DNA of 64,000 bases, from positions 310,001-374,000 of the forward strand of contig CAVUYZ010000004.1 of assembly GCA_963745865.1 (NCBI GenBank), read 5' to 3'. This DNA comes from JAHEDH01 sp963745865. Lineage in GTDB: Bacteria > Actinomycetota > Acidimicrobiia > Spongiisociales > ZC4RG35. Of the stretch, positions 43,913 to 51,988 are shown piece after piece. The stretch's first letter is position 1. Every line of letters begins with the position of its first letter. A program made the position numbers and the translations under genes. The notes beneath the pieces are model-generated. The model saw nothing but the letters and a program-made list of their open reading frames with translations. It did not search any database and was not told the origin of the DNA.

Positions 43913-44389
43913 GTCGTCTCCGTTGTTGGGGTCGGGGGCTCGCCGACCAGATAGGACCGACCTGCGTCGACGAGGAATCGCCGGCGGATGGTCTGTCGCC
44001 CGAGCAGCATCGGCAAGCCCATTTCGTCGCGTCCGCGTCAGTGTGATCTCAGCTCCGAACACATGGGCGCCGATGGCGATCGTGGTGGCGATGACGAGTC
44101 TGTCCTCGACCGTCCCGCTGGAGCTCTTGATGGTTCGCTCGTCCACCACTGCGGCCTCGGTCACGAACGCAAGGCCGGGTTGCTTGTGTTCGGGGTGGAC
44201 TGCGAATCTGGCGAACGTGGTGCCGTCGCGTTCGAACGTCTCGAGGCCGAAGGCATGCAGGGCGGCGGTCCGCGCTCCGGTGTCGATCTTGGCGCGCAGC
44301 GGCGGAACCCCGAGATCAGGGAGTCCCACCCACTCCCTCCATCCGATCACCGGCAGCTGCTTGCGTGTTCGCTTCTTGCTAGTCGCCAT
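43909..44389 (-). CDS. Retropepsin-like protease, RimB type (one frame break)
   Basis: About 159 residues when joined. The active-site aspartate lies in LRAKIDTGARTAALHA, the D-T-G-A motif of retropepsin-like proteins (Pfam Zn_protease family), following PVIGWREWVGLPDLGVPPL. One extra base in the TTT run at 44022-44024 breaks the frame; repairing it restores GLPMLLGRQTIRRRFLVD and SYLVGEP, the normal C-terminal block, and brings the stop onto the rimK ATG (ATGA, 43909-43912). Without repair the frame would falsely fuse with rimK. In Pseudomonas the RimB protease acts on S6 glutamylation with RimK. Confidence 0.82.
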
Positions 44390-44463
44390 CGGAGGGGTTC
44401 CGATCGAGGTGTTTCATGCGGTCGTGATGATCGTGCACGTCACACACGTTACGGTCAGGCGTC

Positions 44464-45662
44464 ATGGCATACGACGTCGACGAGCTCCGGTCCCGATTTC
44501 CCGCATTGCGCTCGAGCGACGCCGTCCATCTCGATGGCCCGGCCGGGACCCAGGTCCCGGACCTCGTCATCCGAGCGGTCACTGATGGTCTCGCTCGGGC
44601 CGCTTCGAATGTCGGCGGCGCGTTCCCGGCGAGCCATCACTCCGAGGCGGTCGTCGCTGCAGCCCGCCGCGCCGGGGCCGACCTGCTCGGCGGATCACCC
44701 GACGAGATCGTGTTCGGACCCAACATGACGACGCTCACCATGGCGTTCAGCAGGGCGGTGATCAGCTCACTCCGGCCCGGCGATCGGATCATCTTGACCA
44801 GGATCGACCACGACGCCAATGTCGCACCATGGCTGCTGGCGGCTGCCGACGGCGGCATCGAGGTCGATTGGCTCGACATCGACCCGGATACGGTCAGCCT
44901 CGACATCGGTTCCCTCGCCGCCTTGGTGAGGCCAGAGACGAAGCTGTTGTGTATCTCCGGTTGTTCGAATGCATTCGGGACCGTCACCGATCTGGCCCGA
45001 GTGGTCGCGGCGCTCGACGGAACCGGGGTGCGCACCTATGTGGATGCCGTCCACTTGGTGCCGCACGAGCGCGTCGATGTCGCGTCGCTCGGCGTCGACG
45101 CCCTGGTGTGCTCGGGTTACAAGTTCTATGGGCCCCATGTGGGAATGCTGTGGGCGCGGAAGGATTGGCTCGACGAGTTGGAGCCCTACAAGGTTCGCCC
45201 TGCCCCCTCGGAGGCGCCCGGCAAGTTCGAGACCGGCACTCCGTCGTTTGCGCTGCTGTCGGGTCTCGTCGCTGCCATCGATCATCTCAGCTCGCTCGGG
45301 GAGGGCGTTGACAGGCTGGAGACGATTGGACGGCGCATTCGCTGCGATCAGGGAGCACGAGGCGTCGCTCGGAGACCGGTTTCCTCGCGTCGATCCCACG
45401 CTCCGTCACGGTATGGGGTCGCCAGTCGATGGAAGGCCGCGTTGCGACCTTCGCCATCTCGGTGCAGGGTCGCACGGCGGGCGAGGTTGCCGCAGACCTC
45501 GGCTCTCACGGTATCGCCGTCTGGGCCGGCCATTACTACGCCGTCGAACCGATGCGGCGGTTGGGCCTGCTCGAGAGTGGCGGGCTGGTCAGAATCGGCT
45601 TCGTCAACACCACAACGACCAGCGAAGTCGACCGATTGGTCGAGCGGCTGTCTGCATTGTGA
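44464..45662 (+). CDS. Cysteine-desulfurase-like aminotransferase, class V (two frame breaks)
   Basis: About 398 residues when joined. It matches the VC1184-type branch of class V PLP enzymes. The N-terminal block is VHLDGPAGTQVPDLVIRA, the aspartate that holds the ring lies in VRTYVDAVHLVPH, and the PLP lysine is in CSGYKFYGPHVGMLW. The C-terminus (GIAVWAGHYYAVEPMRRLG) is complete. Extra bases near 45322 and in the TTT run at 45380-45382 break the frame. The protein's role is unknown; true sulfur donation is not proven for this branch. Confidence 0.82.
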
Positions 45663-46006
45663 CGTACGACGGCTCGCTGGTCTTCCTGTCGGTCGACGAT
45701 CTGGAGCTGTCATCCCGGTTCTATCGGTCGCTCGGACTCGAGGTCCTCGTGGATCAGCGCTCCTGTCACGTTCTCGGCGAGGGCGACACGATGATGGTCG
45801 GTCTCTGCGGAGGACGGACGCCGTCACCTGATGGGGTGATCGTGACGCTCGTCACCCGCGATGTCGAGCGGGTGTGTTCTCGGCTCGAGTCTCAGGGGAT
45901 CAGGTTCGAGCAAATGCCGCGCTACAACCCGGAGTACCGGATCACCCATGCGTTGCTCCGAGATCCGGACGGGTATCTCGTGGAGATTCAGCGCTTCGAG
46001 ACCTGA
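45659..46006 (+). CDS. VOC / glyoxalase-fold protein
   Basis: A 115-residue protein with the betaalphabetabetabeta fold: LVFLSVDDLELSSRFYRSLG at the start and LLRDPDGYLVEIQRFET at the end, the usual D-P-D-G-x-x-x-E-I signature. The metal-ligand set cannot be confirmed. The GTG start overlaps the TGA of the desulfurase-like gene (GTGA, 45659-45662). Functions in this superfamily vary widely. Confidence 0.8.
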   Translation: MTYDGSLVFLSVDDLELSSRFYRSLGLEVLVDQRSCHVLGEGDTMMVGLCGGRTPSPDGVIVTLVTRDVERVCSRLESQGIRFEQMPRYNPEYRITHALLRDPDGYLVEIQRFET

Positions 46007-46033
46007 TGTGTGCGCCATGTTCAAATCTGAGTC

Positions 46034-46090
46034 TTGACGTATAAGGTTTATTGATGTATACATAGGGTATGTACTCAGTGAAACGAGTAC
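46034..46090 (+). promoter_or_regulatory. Promoter and inverted-repeat operator of the Hsp20 gene
   Basis: TTGACG (46034-46039), a 17-bp spacer and TATACA (46057-46062) make a good promoter. Just downstream GTACTC (46071-46076) and GAGTAC (46085-46090) form a perfect 6-bp inverted repeat with an 8-bp spacer, placed where a repressor would block transcription. It recalls CIRCE (ACTC-N9-GAGT) but the spacer is one base short. Confidence 0.55.
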
Positions 46091-46120
46091 GCCAATCGAC
46101 ACGACAAAAGGAGCGATCAC

Positions 46121-46537
46121 ATGTTGATGCGTTTCGACCCATTTTCCGATTTCGACCGGCTGTCCCGTCAGTTGATGAACCAGAGCGGGTACAAGGCCTT
46201 CATGCCGGTTGACGCCTACCGCAAGGATGACAGACTCTGGCTGCACGTCGATCTGCCGGGGGTCGATCAGGACTCGATCGACCTCGAGATCGAAAAGAAC
46301 ACGCTCACGATCACTGCCGAGCGGGCATGGCACGCCGACGACGACATGACCGTGCTCATGAACGAGCGGCCACAGGGTGCCTTCTCGAGGCAGTTCTTCC
46401 TCGGCGAGGGCCTCGACGCCGACTCGATCGAAGCTGGCTATGACGCCGGAGTCCTGACGATCTCGATCCCGGTCGCCGAGAAGGCGAAGGCGCGGAAGAT
46501 CACGATCGGCGCTACCGATCGGGTGCTCACCAGCTGA
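46121..46537 (+). CDS. Hsp20 / alpha-crystallin small heat-shock protein
   Basis: A 138-residue ATP-independent chaperone. The alpha-crystallin domain runs from MPVDAYRKDDRLWLHVDLPG through LTITAERAW to GAFSRQFFLGEGLD and the final YDAGVLTISIPVAEKAK, which has the expected A-x-x-x-G-V-L motif. It likely binds unfolding proteins under stress. A clear RBS (AAAGGAG), a promoter with an inverted repeat and a strong terminator define a single-gene transcript. Confidence 0.93.
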   Translation: MLMRFDPFSDFDRLSRQLMNQSGYKAFMPVDAYRKDDRLWLHVDLPGVDQDSIDLEIEKNTLTITAERAWHADDDMTVLMNERPQGAFSRQFFLGEGLDADSIEAGYDAGVLTISIPVAEKAKARKITIGATDRVLTS

Positions 46538-46560
46538 GCCGACGCCATTCGCGAATTCGG

Positions 46561-46592
46561 ACGCCCGGACCGCCTCAGGTCCGGGCGTCTTT
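46561..46592 (+). terminator. Rho-independent terminator of the Hsp20 gene
   Basis: ACGCCCGGACC (46561-46571) and GGTCCGGGCGT (46578-46588) form a perfect 11-bp stem with a six-base loop, followed by CTTT. It lies 24 bp after the Hsp20 stop. Confidence 0.85.
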
Positions 46593-46649
46593 CCTCGCGG
46601 TCCCGAGAATTCGGCCGCGTCCGAGCCGAAGAGCAACGATCATCCGACC

Positions 46650-47363
46650 ATGGGACAGACCGATGATGCCTTCGGGGAAGCGCTGCTCGACCGTTTGCGG
46701 GGCGGCGATGGGGCCCACGTCGTGGAGCGCGACGACGGGTTGTTGTTGGCCTTCCCCGGAGTCGACCAATACTTCGGCGGGGCCGACTCCTTCGCCATGG
46801 TCGAGTTGGCCGCCCTCGGTCTGCTGCGCGGCGACGTCCTGGACATCGGAGCCGGCGCCGGGAGGTTCTCGCTCGCCGCCCAGGCGCTGGGTCATCCCGT
46901 GACCGCGCTGGACGATTCCGAGGGAGCAGTGGAGGTGTGTCGGGCACGAGGTGTTGCGGACACCGTTCTCTCCTCGTTCCATGCCTTCGATCCCGACATC
47001 GGGTATGACACGTTCCTGATGATGGGGCACAATCTCGGTCTGCTCGCCCCCGACCCGGCCCGCGCACTCCAACGGATCCGGTCGATGGCGAATCCCGGTG
47101 CTCGGATCGTCGGCACGATGCTGGATCCGTACGCCACCGACGATCCCGTGCATCTGGCGTATCACGCGGCCAACCGGCGTCGGGGACGACGATCCGGCCA
47201 CGTCGTCTTGCGGGTGAGGCGCAAGAACCTGATCGGGCCCTGGTTCGACTACCTGTACTGTTCCGAGGCCGAGCTCGCCGACATCGCAGCGAGGGCACGC
47301 TGGGTGCTCGAGATCATCGAACGCGACGACGTGCGCTACCTCGCAACGCTGGCGATGTCATAA
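46650..47363 (+). CDS. Class I SAM-dependent methyltransferase
   Basis: A 237-residue methyltransferase. Motif I is GDVLDIGAGAGRFSLAA and the following acid loop is VTALDDSEGAVEVC; a third conserved strand is YDTFLMMGHNLGLLA. The substrate is unknown. Its last 50 bases overlap the end of the convergent acyltransferase gene. Confidence 0.88.
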   Translation: MGQTDDAFGEALLDRLRGGDGAHVVERDDGLLLAFPGVDQYFGGADSFAMVELAALGLLRGDVLDIGAGAGRFSLAAQALGHPVTALDDSEGAVEVCRARGVADTVLSSFHAFDPDIGYDTFLMMGHNLGLLAPDPARALQRIRSMANPGARIVGTMLDPYATDDPVHLAYHAANRRRGRRSGHVVLRVRRKNLIGPWFDYLYCSEAELADIAARARWVLEIIERDDVRYLATLAMS

Positions 47364-48639
47364 GAACTCCTCCGGCCACGACGCCGACGAACGGCAGGCT
47401 CAATGCCACGCCGTTCAGTCCGTCAGCATCGGCGATCCCATTCTTTGCGAGGAGGGCGAGACCCAGTCCGGATGCCACAACCCCGAAGATCGGCTTCCAC
47501 ATCGCCGGAGCGGGCCGAGTGTCGCGGGCCGGACGTTCGAAGCGTCCGAAGACCGCGAGGAACGGAGTCGTTGCGGCGATCATCACCAGGATCCATATCG
47601 GTCGGGTGGCCCACCACGAAGGTGTATCGACCGGGTAGCCGAGTCCGTAGCCCCCTGCGCCGAGCGACGCTCCGAGGACTGCGATCATCGCGGTCAAGTG
47701 CCACAGGTAGAGCGTCATGATCGATCCACTCACGGCAACCACGCCCATCCACACGCGGACACGCTGGAGGAGTCGTTGCCCGAAGGGCTCGAGGGTCATC
47801 GCCAGCCCGAACTGGAACACGGCGAGCGCGACCAAGGTGATCTTTGGAGGGTTGGAGTTGGTCACGGCGGTGGAGTCGACACCAACCATCGCCACCGGGT
47901 ACGGAAACAACGACACGAGCGCCGCCAACGCCGAGAACCCGCCGAGCCGTCATCGCAGAGCGCGTCGCTGCCCGCCGATTCGGCGATCCGCCCACGCATA
48001 CCCCAGAAAGTGCACGGCATTCCACACGAACAGGTAGTTGAGCCATCGGACAGGGGTGATTCCGAACCCGAGATTGAGGATGTCGACGATCGCAGCCAGC
48101 CCGATCGTTGCGGTGACTGCGCCCCAACCCCACCGCTCCCACAGTCGGAGCGTCAGAGGAGCTAGTGAAACGATCAAGACATAGGTGGCCAGGAACCAGA
48201 CGGGAACGAGGGCAGCCTGCGAACCCGCCATCAGGATCCCCGGATCGATGTCGTTTTGGAGCGCGATCGCGGCGATACCGGTCCAAACCGCCAGCACGGG
48301 CAGCACCGGGAGGATGAGCCGTCGGAGGCGGTCCCGCAACCACGCCGAGTACTCGGTTCCTACCCGTTGAGCGGATCGCCAGCTGCCTGCGTTCGAGAAC
48401 CCGCCGACGAAGAAGAAGATCGGCATGACCTGGAGGAGCCATGTCGCCCACTGCGCCCACCGGGCCTCGGCGATGAGGTGGCCGACTCGAAGCTCTCCGT
48501 CGACGATCTCGGGTCCGGCCATCAGCCAGTGACCGAAGACCACGACGAGGATCGAGGCGGCTCGGAGGAAATCGACGTATCGGTCTCTAGAGGCGGGGGT
48601 CTGCTCTGCCAGGGTGCGGGCTCGTGTCATGATGCTCAT
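47314..48639 (-). CDS. Acyltransferase 3 family membrane protein, interrupted by an in-frame TGA
   Basis: A 441-codon frame for an OafA/YrhL-type integral membrane acyltransferase with about ten helices. The first block is RDRYVDFLRAASILVVVFGH, with the conserved R and H. Others are PIFFFVGGFSNAGSWR and, later, SIMTLYLWHLTAMIAVLGAS. The only defect is a TGA at 47952-47950 (codon 230), between GGQRRALR and RLGGFSALAAL; both sides are in the same frame. It is either a real nonsense mutation or a base error (from TGG or CGA). ATG 48639 or 48630 may start it. Confidence 0.78.
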
Positions 48640-48675
48640 GTACTCAGGATCGGTGACACCGGCTCTCTGCTCTAT

Positions 48676-48712
48676 CGGGGGATACCCCCGAACACCAGTA
48701 GGGGCACCCCTA
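48676..48712. promoter_or_regulatory. Two G/C-tract palindromes upstream of a small ORF
   Basis: CGGGGGATACCCCCG (48676-48690) and TAGGGGCACCCCTA (48699-48712) are perfect short inverted repeats, 8 bp apart, in the divergent region between the acyltransferase and a small plus-strand frame. G-tract inverted repeats of this kind recall binding sites of CsoR/FrmR-type repressors, but no such regulator is encoded nearby. Confidence 0.35.
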
Positions 48713-48723
48713 GGGGGGACATC

Positions 48724-48894
48724 ATGATCGAGGAAGGCGGACCGCAGGTCCACGACGACGCCTACTGCGGCGGCCCTGGGTGGGAGCAGGAAGAGGCAAC
48801 CGATCATGCCGACTTCCTCGATGGTCCACCGCCCGACATGGTCGATGTCCTCGATGCGGGCGGCAACGTCGTCGCGTGGTGGACCATGGTGTAA
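48724..48894 (+). CDS. Possible small acidic protein
   Basis: A 56-residue frame with an ATG at 48724 after a purine-rich AGGGGGGAC. It is very acidic with a proline/aspartate-rich middle (FLDGPPPDMVDVLDAGGN) and a tryptophan pair near the end. I do not recognise it. The upstream palindromes and a good ribosome-binding site support it; the lack of any family resemblance weakens it. Confidence 0.35.
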   Translation: MIEEGGPQVHDDAYCGGPGWEQEEATDHADFLDGPPPDMVDVLDAGGNVVAWWTMV

Positions 48895-49412
48895 TTGGCT
48901 GAATGGTTGGCGACGATTGTGCACTCGACCCCCGACGCCAAGAACGGCATCCGAGCCGAGGAGAACATGAGTTCGTGCTCGGTCGTCGAAAGAGACGATG
49001 ATGCGTCACGAGACGATCGGAGCGGATTGACGCTGCGGGCGAATCGTCATCGTGAGTACGAGCGCCAACACCCAAATGAACCCCAGGAGGGCGAGCGTGG
49101 CCAGGCCCAGCGCTGAATTCGCTACCAACACGACTGTTGCGACGAGACCTGACCAGCCCAACCAACGCGGTGGCCCGGGTCTACGCCGAGACGGTCGGCT
49201 GGCAACCCAATGAGAAGGCCGCCTACTCCGAGGTCATCGCTCGGGGCCGAATTTCCCTCGAGGTGATTGAACGCTGTCTCGCCTGTCGCTCGTTGTCGCA
49301 GGATGGGGTACTACGACGAGCCCCATCTTGCACGCGTACTGCGCCGGTACGTCGGACGAACGGCTCAGCAACTCCGTGCAGGCGCTGGGGGTGCGATCGC
49401 ACTCAATCCCGC
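48895..49412. other. 518-bp region without an intact gene, holding gene relics
   Basis: No intact coding frame was accepted here. Two degraded pieces are recognisable and listed separately: the C-terminal end of a multi-pass membrane protein on the minus strand and the end of an AraC-type regulator on the plus strand. The rest (48895-49005 and 49166-49302) shows nothing I can name. Confidence 0.6.
49006..49165 (-). pseudogene. C-terminal relic of a DUF4386-like membrane protein
   Basis: Read on the minus strand, this stretch gives PPRWLGWSGLVATVVLVANS followed by two more hydrophobic runs (GLATLALLGFIWVLALVLTM) and a basic tail, then a stop at 49008-49006. Prolyl-arginyl-tryptophan-leucine-glycine followed by two helices is the usual end of DUF4386 proteins. 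No start or N-terminal half is present. Confidence 0.4.
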
Positions 49413-49431
49413 TCAGTGCACCACGTCGTAG
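49303..49431 (+). pseudogene. C-terminal relic of an AraC-family regulator
   Basis: The frame from 49303 encodes MGYYDEPHLARVLRRYVGRT, then AQQLRAG and a short tail to the TAG at 49429-49431. This is the second helix-turn-helix of an AraC-type DNA-binding domain (G-Y-Y-D-x-x-H-L-x-R-x-x-R-R-Y-x-G). The upstream part of the domain cannot be read in any frame. Its 3' end overlaps the convergent DHFR-like gene. Confidence 0.55.
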
Positions 49432-49988
49432 AGCAGCTTGGTCACACCGTTCGAGTAACTCTCGGATTCCCGGAGCCGGAGCTGACGCTTGTCACGGTCC
49501 TTGCGACTGAACAGGCTCTTGCCCGCTCCCAGAAGCACCGGGAAGACCAGGAGGTTGTAGCGGTCGACCAGATCGGCGTCGGAAAGACGGCGGGCCAACT
49601 CGGCGCTGCCATGGACGAAGATCGCGCCGTCGTCGCTCTGTTTCAGGCTGGCGACGTCGTCGGTGGATCGCAGGATCGTCGTCGGACCCCAGCCGTCGAG
49701 CAGGTCGGGCTCGGTGAGGGTCGATGACAAGACGTACTTTGGGATTTCCCCGTACGCCGCGTGGTCCTCGGAGTCACGCCAGACAGGCGCGAAGGCCTCA
49801 TAGCTGCGCCGGCCGAACATGAGCGCCGTCGTATCACCGAGTTCCTCGCCCTTGAGCGCGAACGCCTCCGGGACAAACTCAGTGTCCATGACCCACCCGC
49901 CGCTGCGATGGCCCTCGGCCGTGCCGCCGGGCGAGTCCACAACCCCGTCGAGGGACATGAAGCATGTGTATACGAGTTCGCGTGCCAT
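49413..49988 (-). CDS. Dihydrofolate-reductase-like (RibD C-terminal) family protein
   Basis: A 191-residue protein of the RibD-C/DHFR-like family common in actinobacteria. The start is ELVYTCFMSLDGVVDSPGGT, followed by TALMFGRRSYEAFAPVW, KYVLSSTL and the nucleotide-binding FVHGSAELARRL and LLVFPVLLGAGKSLF. Most members are NADPH-binding proteins of unknown substrate. It sits beside a relic of an AraC regulator, a pairing often seen when the intact regulator controls such genes. Confidence 0.85.
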   Translation of the reverse strand: MARELVYTCFMSLDGVVDSPGGTAEGHRSGGWVMDTEFVPEAFALKGEELGDTTALMFGRRSYEAFAPVWRDSEDHAAYGEIPKYVLSSTLTEPDLLDGWGPTTILRSTDDVASLKQSDDGAIFVHGSAELARRLSDADLVDRYNLLVFPVLLGAGKSLFSRKDRDKRQLRLRESESYSNGVTKLLYDVVH

Positions 49989-50373
49989 ACGGACCTTTCT
50001 GTGTGTTGCGTAGGCGCTGAGCAGATGCCCGTCGTTCGTACGAGGATAGGCAACAGCCAAGGACCCGTCTTGGACGAAACCGACAGCGCACCGCCGACAA
50101 GATGTGCTCCGGATCAATCGTGTCATCCCAGAAGCCAACGGGCCCGCTCGGGAGCTTTCGCTGAAGCCGTTGGTCTGACGAGAGTCGACACAGCGTTCGG
50201 GTAGTCGGATCGCCCGGCCGCAGACCGACTGCGAATGTCGCGAAACCTCGGGGTCGGCGTATCCGGACGGCATTCGCCTCGATGACGGCGCCGACATTGC
50301 CAGTATTGGCGGCCCCCGTCCAGCCCGGACCCAACGGCCACTGTGAACGTTGTCCCGCCAATGTCGGCGATTG
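49989..50373. other. 385-bp region with no gene recognised
   Basis: No convincing coding frame or relic was found on either strand. An 11-bp inverted repeat, CGCCGACATTG (50289-50299) and CAATGTCGGCG (50359-50369), flanks the metallophosphoesterase stop; it is too widely spaced for a simple terminator. Confidence 0.5.
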
Positions 50374-51279
50374 TCAGGGTGCGATCTCGACCTCGTCGAT
50401 GACGCCCAGCTGCTGGTCGATCGCGCGCACATCGAGATGGTCTTGCCATACGGCGATATCGAGGAAGTGATAGGTCGACCATGCCGCCACCGCAAAGTTG
50501 GCAAGGTGGGCTGCTCGGAGCTTGGCCGCCCCACCGGAGACGATATACGTCACGCCGTTGATGGTCTTGGTTCGCTGATAGTCGTGATCGTGGCCGGCGA
50601 GCACGAGCTGAACGCCGTACTTCTCGAACAGAGGAGAAAAGGCGCTCCGGACTCGGAGATCCGAACCGTGCCAACCACCGGAGTACGGGGGGTGATGCAG
50701 AAGAGCGATCTTCCACCGCGAGGCCGACGTCCGAAGCGTTTCGGTCAGCCACGCCAACTGGCCGGCATCGTCGGGACGGTTGGAGTCGAGTGCCACGAAT
50801 TGCACATCACCGAATGTGACCGAGTACCAGGGTCCCGGCATGCCAAGCGCGGCGGCCTGAGCGTCACCGAACCCACTGTCAACGTCATGATTTCCGAGAA
50901 CAGGCACCAAATCTGTGCCGTTGTCCAGGACGTCTGCGAAAGGATCGAAGAGGCTGCGATCAACCATGGCCGGATTGCCGTCTTCGTAGACATTGTCTCC
51001 TAGCAGCAGCAGGGCCGTGTACTCGACGCCTCCTTCGAGTTGAGAAATCGCCGCAGCGGTCGCAGCCTCCGCGGCGCCGCCCGTCCCGATGTCACCTGCC
51101 ACGGCGAATCGCATGGGCACCTGATCAGATTCGAACTGATCGCGCGAGTCCGGAGGGACTGCGAGAGCCAAGGTCGTCGGTGTGCCCGTGTGCGACTTCA
51201 GGTCATACGCGACTCGATGACGGACATCAGCACGGGCAAGAAGCAAACCACTAGACATCAGCAACAAGAGCGCGGCCAC
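50374..51279 (-). CDS. Secreted calcineurin-like metallophosphoesterase
   Basis: A 301-residue phosphoesterase. The N-terminus is hydrophobic (MAALLLLMSSGLLLARADV when GTG is read as Met) and acts as a signal or anchor. Metal motifs appear in order: RFAVAGDIGTGG, LLLGDNVYEDGN, PVLGNHDVDSG, ALLHHPPYSGGWHG and VLAGHDHDYQRTK. This is the purple-acid-phosphatase-like arrangement. It may release phosphate outside the cell. The start at GTG 51279 is uncertain; the frame continues upstream without an ATG. Confidence 0.85.
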   Translation of the reverse strand: MAALLLLMSSGLLLARADVRHRVAYDLKSHTGTPTTLALAVPPDSRDQFESDQVPMRFAVAGDIGTGGAAEAATAAAISQLEGGVEYTALLLLGDNVYEDGNPAMVDRSLFDPFADVLDNGTDLVPVLGNHDVDSGFGDAQAAALGMPGPWYSVTFGDVQFVALDSNRPDDAGQLAWLTETLRTSASRWKIALLHHPPYSGGWHGSDLRVRSAFSPLFEKYGVQLVLAGHDHDYQRTKTINGVTYIVSGGAAKLRAAHLANFAVAAWSTYHFLDIAVWQDHLDVRAIDQQLGVIDEVEIAP

Positions 51280-51516
51280 TCCAACCGGCTTGGACCATGA
51301 TCGGAGCCGATGCCCTGTTCGCGGCAGCTTCTGAACCCACGATCCCAGTATGGGGTATGCGACCGGCTAATCAATTTGTGCCTGTCGTCTGCATCGAGTG
51401 AGACAGCCTCATCCCAGCTCCGATTCGCGCGTCTGATCCTCTTCTTTCCGCCGTTCGCCGCTGGGATCGTCGACCGCCGATTGCGAGCTGTTCGCCTCGA
51501 CGTCCGGGATACCATC

Positions 51517-51924
51517 GTGCCATGGACAATCGAGGTGCGGATCGGTGTGTACGGCGTGTGTTTCGATGCCGAACACGTGTTGCTCACCCAATTGTGGGAC
51601 CGCGATCCCGCTCCGGGACGATGGACGCTTCCGGGCGGTGGCATGGAGTTTGGGGAGGAACCGCGGGAGACACTGGTTCGCGAGTTCTACGAAGAGACCG
51701 GTCTGGTACCCGACATCGGTCAGGTGGTCGACATCCTGTCCTTCCTTCCTCGGCCCGACTTCCACGTGATTCAGATCATCTATGAAGTAGCTGCGAGCGG
51801 TGAGCCTCGGGTGATCGAGGAGGATGGGAGCACGGTCGACGCACGGTGGATCTCAACGGCGACGCTCGACGATCTCCCGACCGTCCGTCTCGTCGATCAC
51901 GTCCGTCGGATCGGAGCCTGGTGA
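51517..51924 (+). CDS. Nudix hydrolase
   Basis: A 135-residue Nudix enzyme that hydrolyses a nucleoside diphosphate linked to another group. The full Nudix box is present in GGGMEFGEEPRETLVREFYE followed by ETGLVP, with R-E-x-x-E-E-x-G. GTG 51517 starts the first beta strand (PWTIEVRIGVYGVCFD). The substrate is not predictable. Confidence 0.88.
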   Translation: MPWTIEVRIGVYGVCFDAEHVLLTQLWDRDPAPGRWTLPGGGMEFGEEPRETLVREFYEETGLVPDIGQVVDILSFLPRPDFHVIQIIYEVAASGEPRVIEEDGSTVDARWISTATLDDLPTVRLVDHVRRIGAW

Positions 51925-51988
51925 GCGCCGGATCTGCGAGGCGCCATCCCGACTACCGATTCGGTGCGGGTTCCGTCACCATGTTGGC

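Noticed and set aside
42998..44389. A natural retropepsin-RimK fusion protein
   Set aside because: The fusion frame destroys the conserved C-terminal block of the retropepsin. Removing one base at 44022-44024 restores it and gives an ATGA overlap of two normal genes.
46071..46090. Exact CIRCE element for HrcA
   Set aside because: CIRCE needs ACTC-N9-GAGT; here the spacer is eight and outer bases differ. It is kept only as an inverted repeat.
47950..47952. TGA read as an amino acid (recoding or selenocysteine)
   Set aside because: TGA ends many intact genes in this window, no SECIS-like hairpin is evident, and the flanking family position is not a redox cysteine.
48676..48712. CsoR-controlled metal-resistance gene
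   Set aside because: The palindromes resemble such operators, but there is no CsoR or metal transporter nearby and the small ORF has no known metal-binding motif.
50289..50369. Terminator or insertion-sequence ends formed by the 11-bp inverted repeat
   Set aside because: The arms are 59 bp apart, no T-tract follows, and no transposase or target duplication is present.
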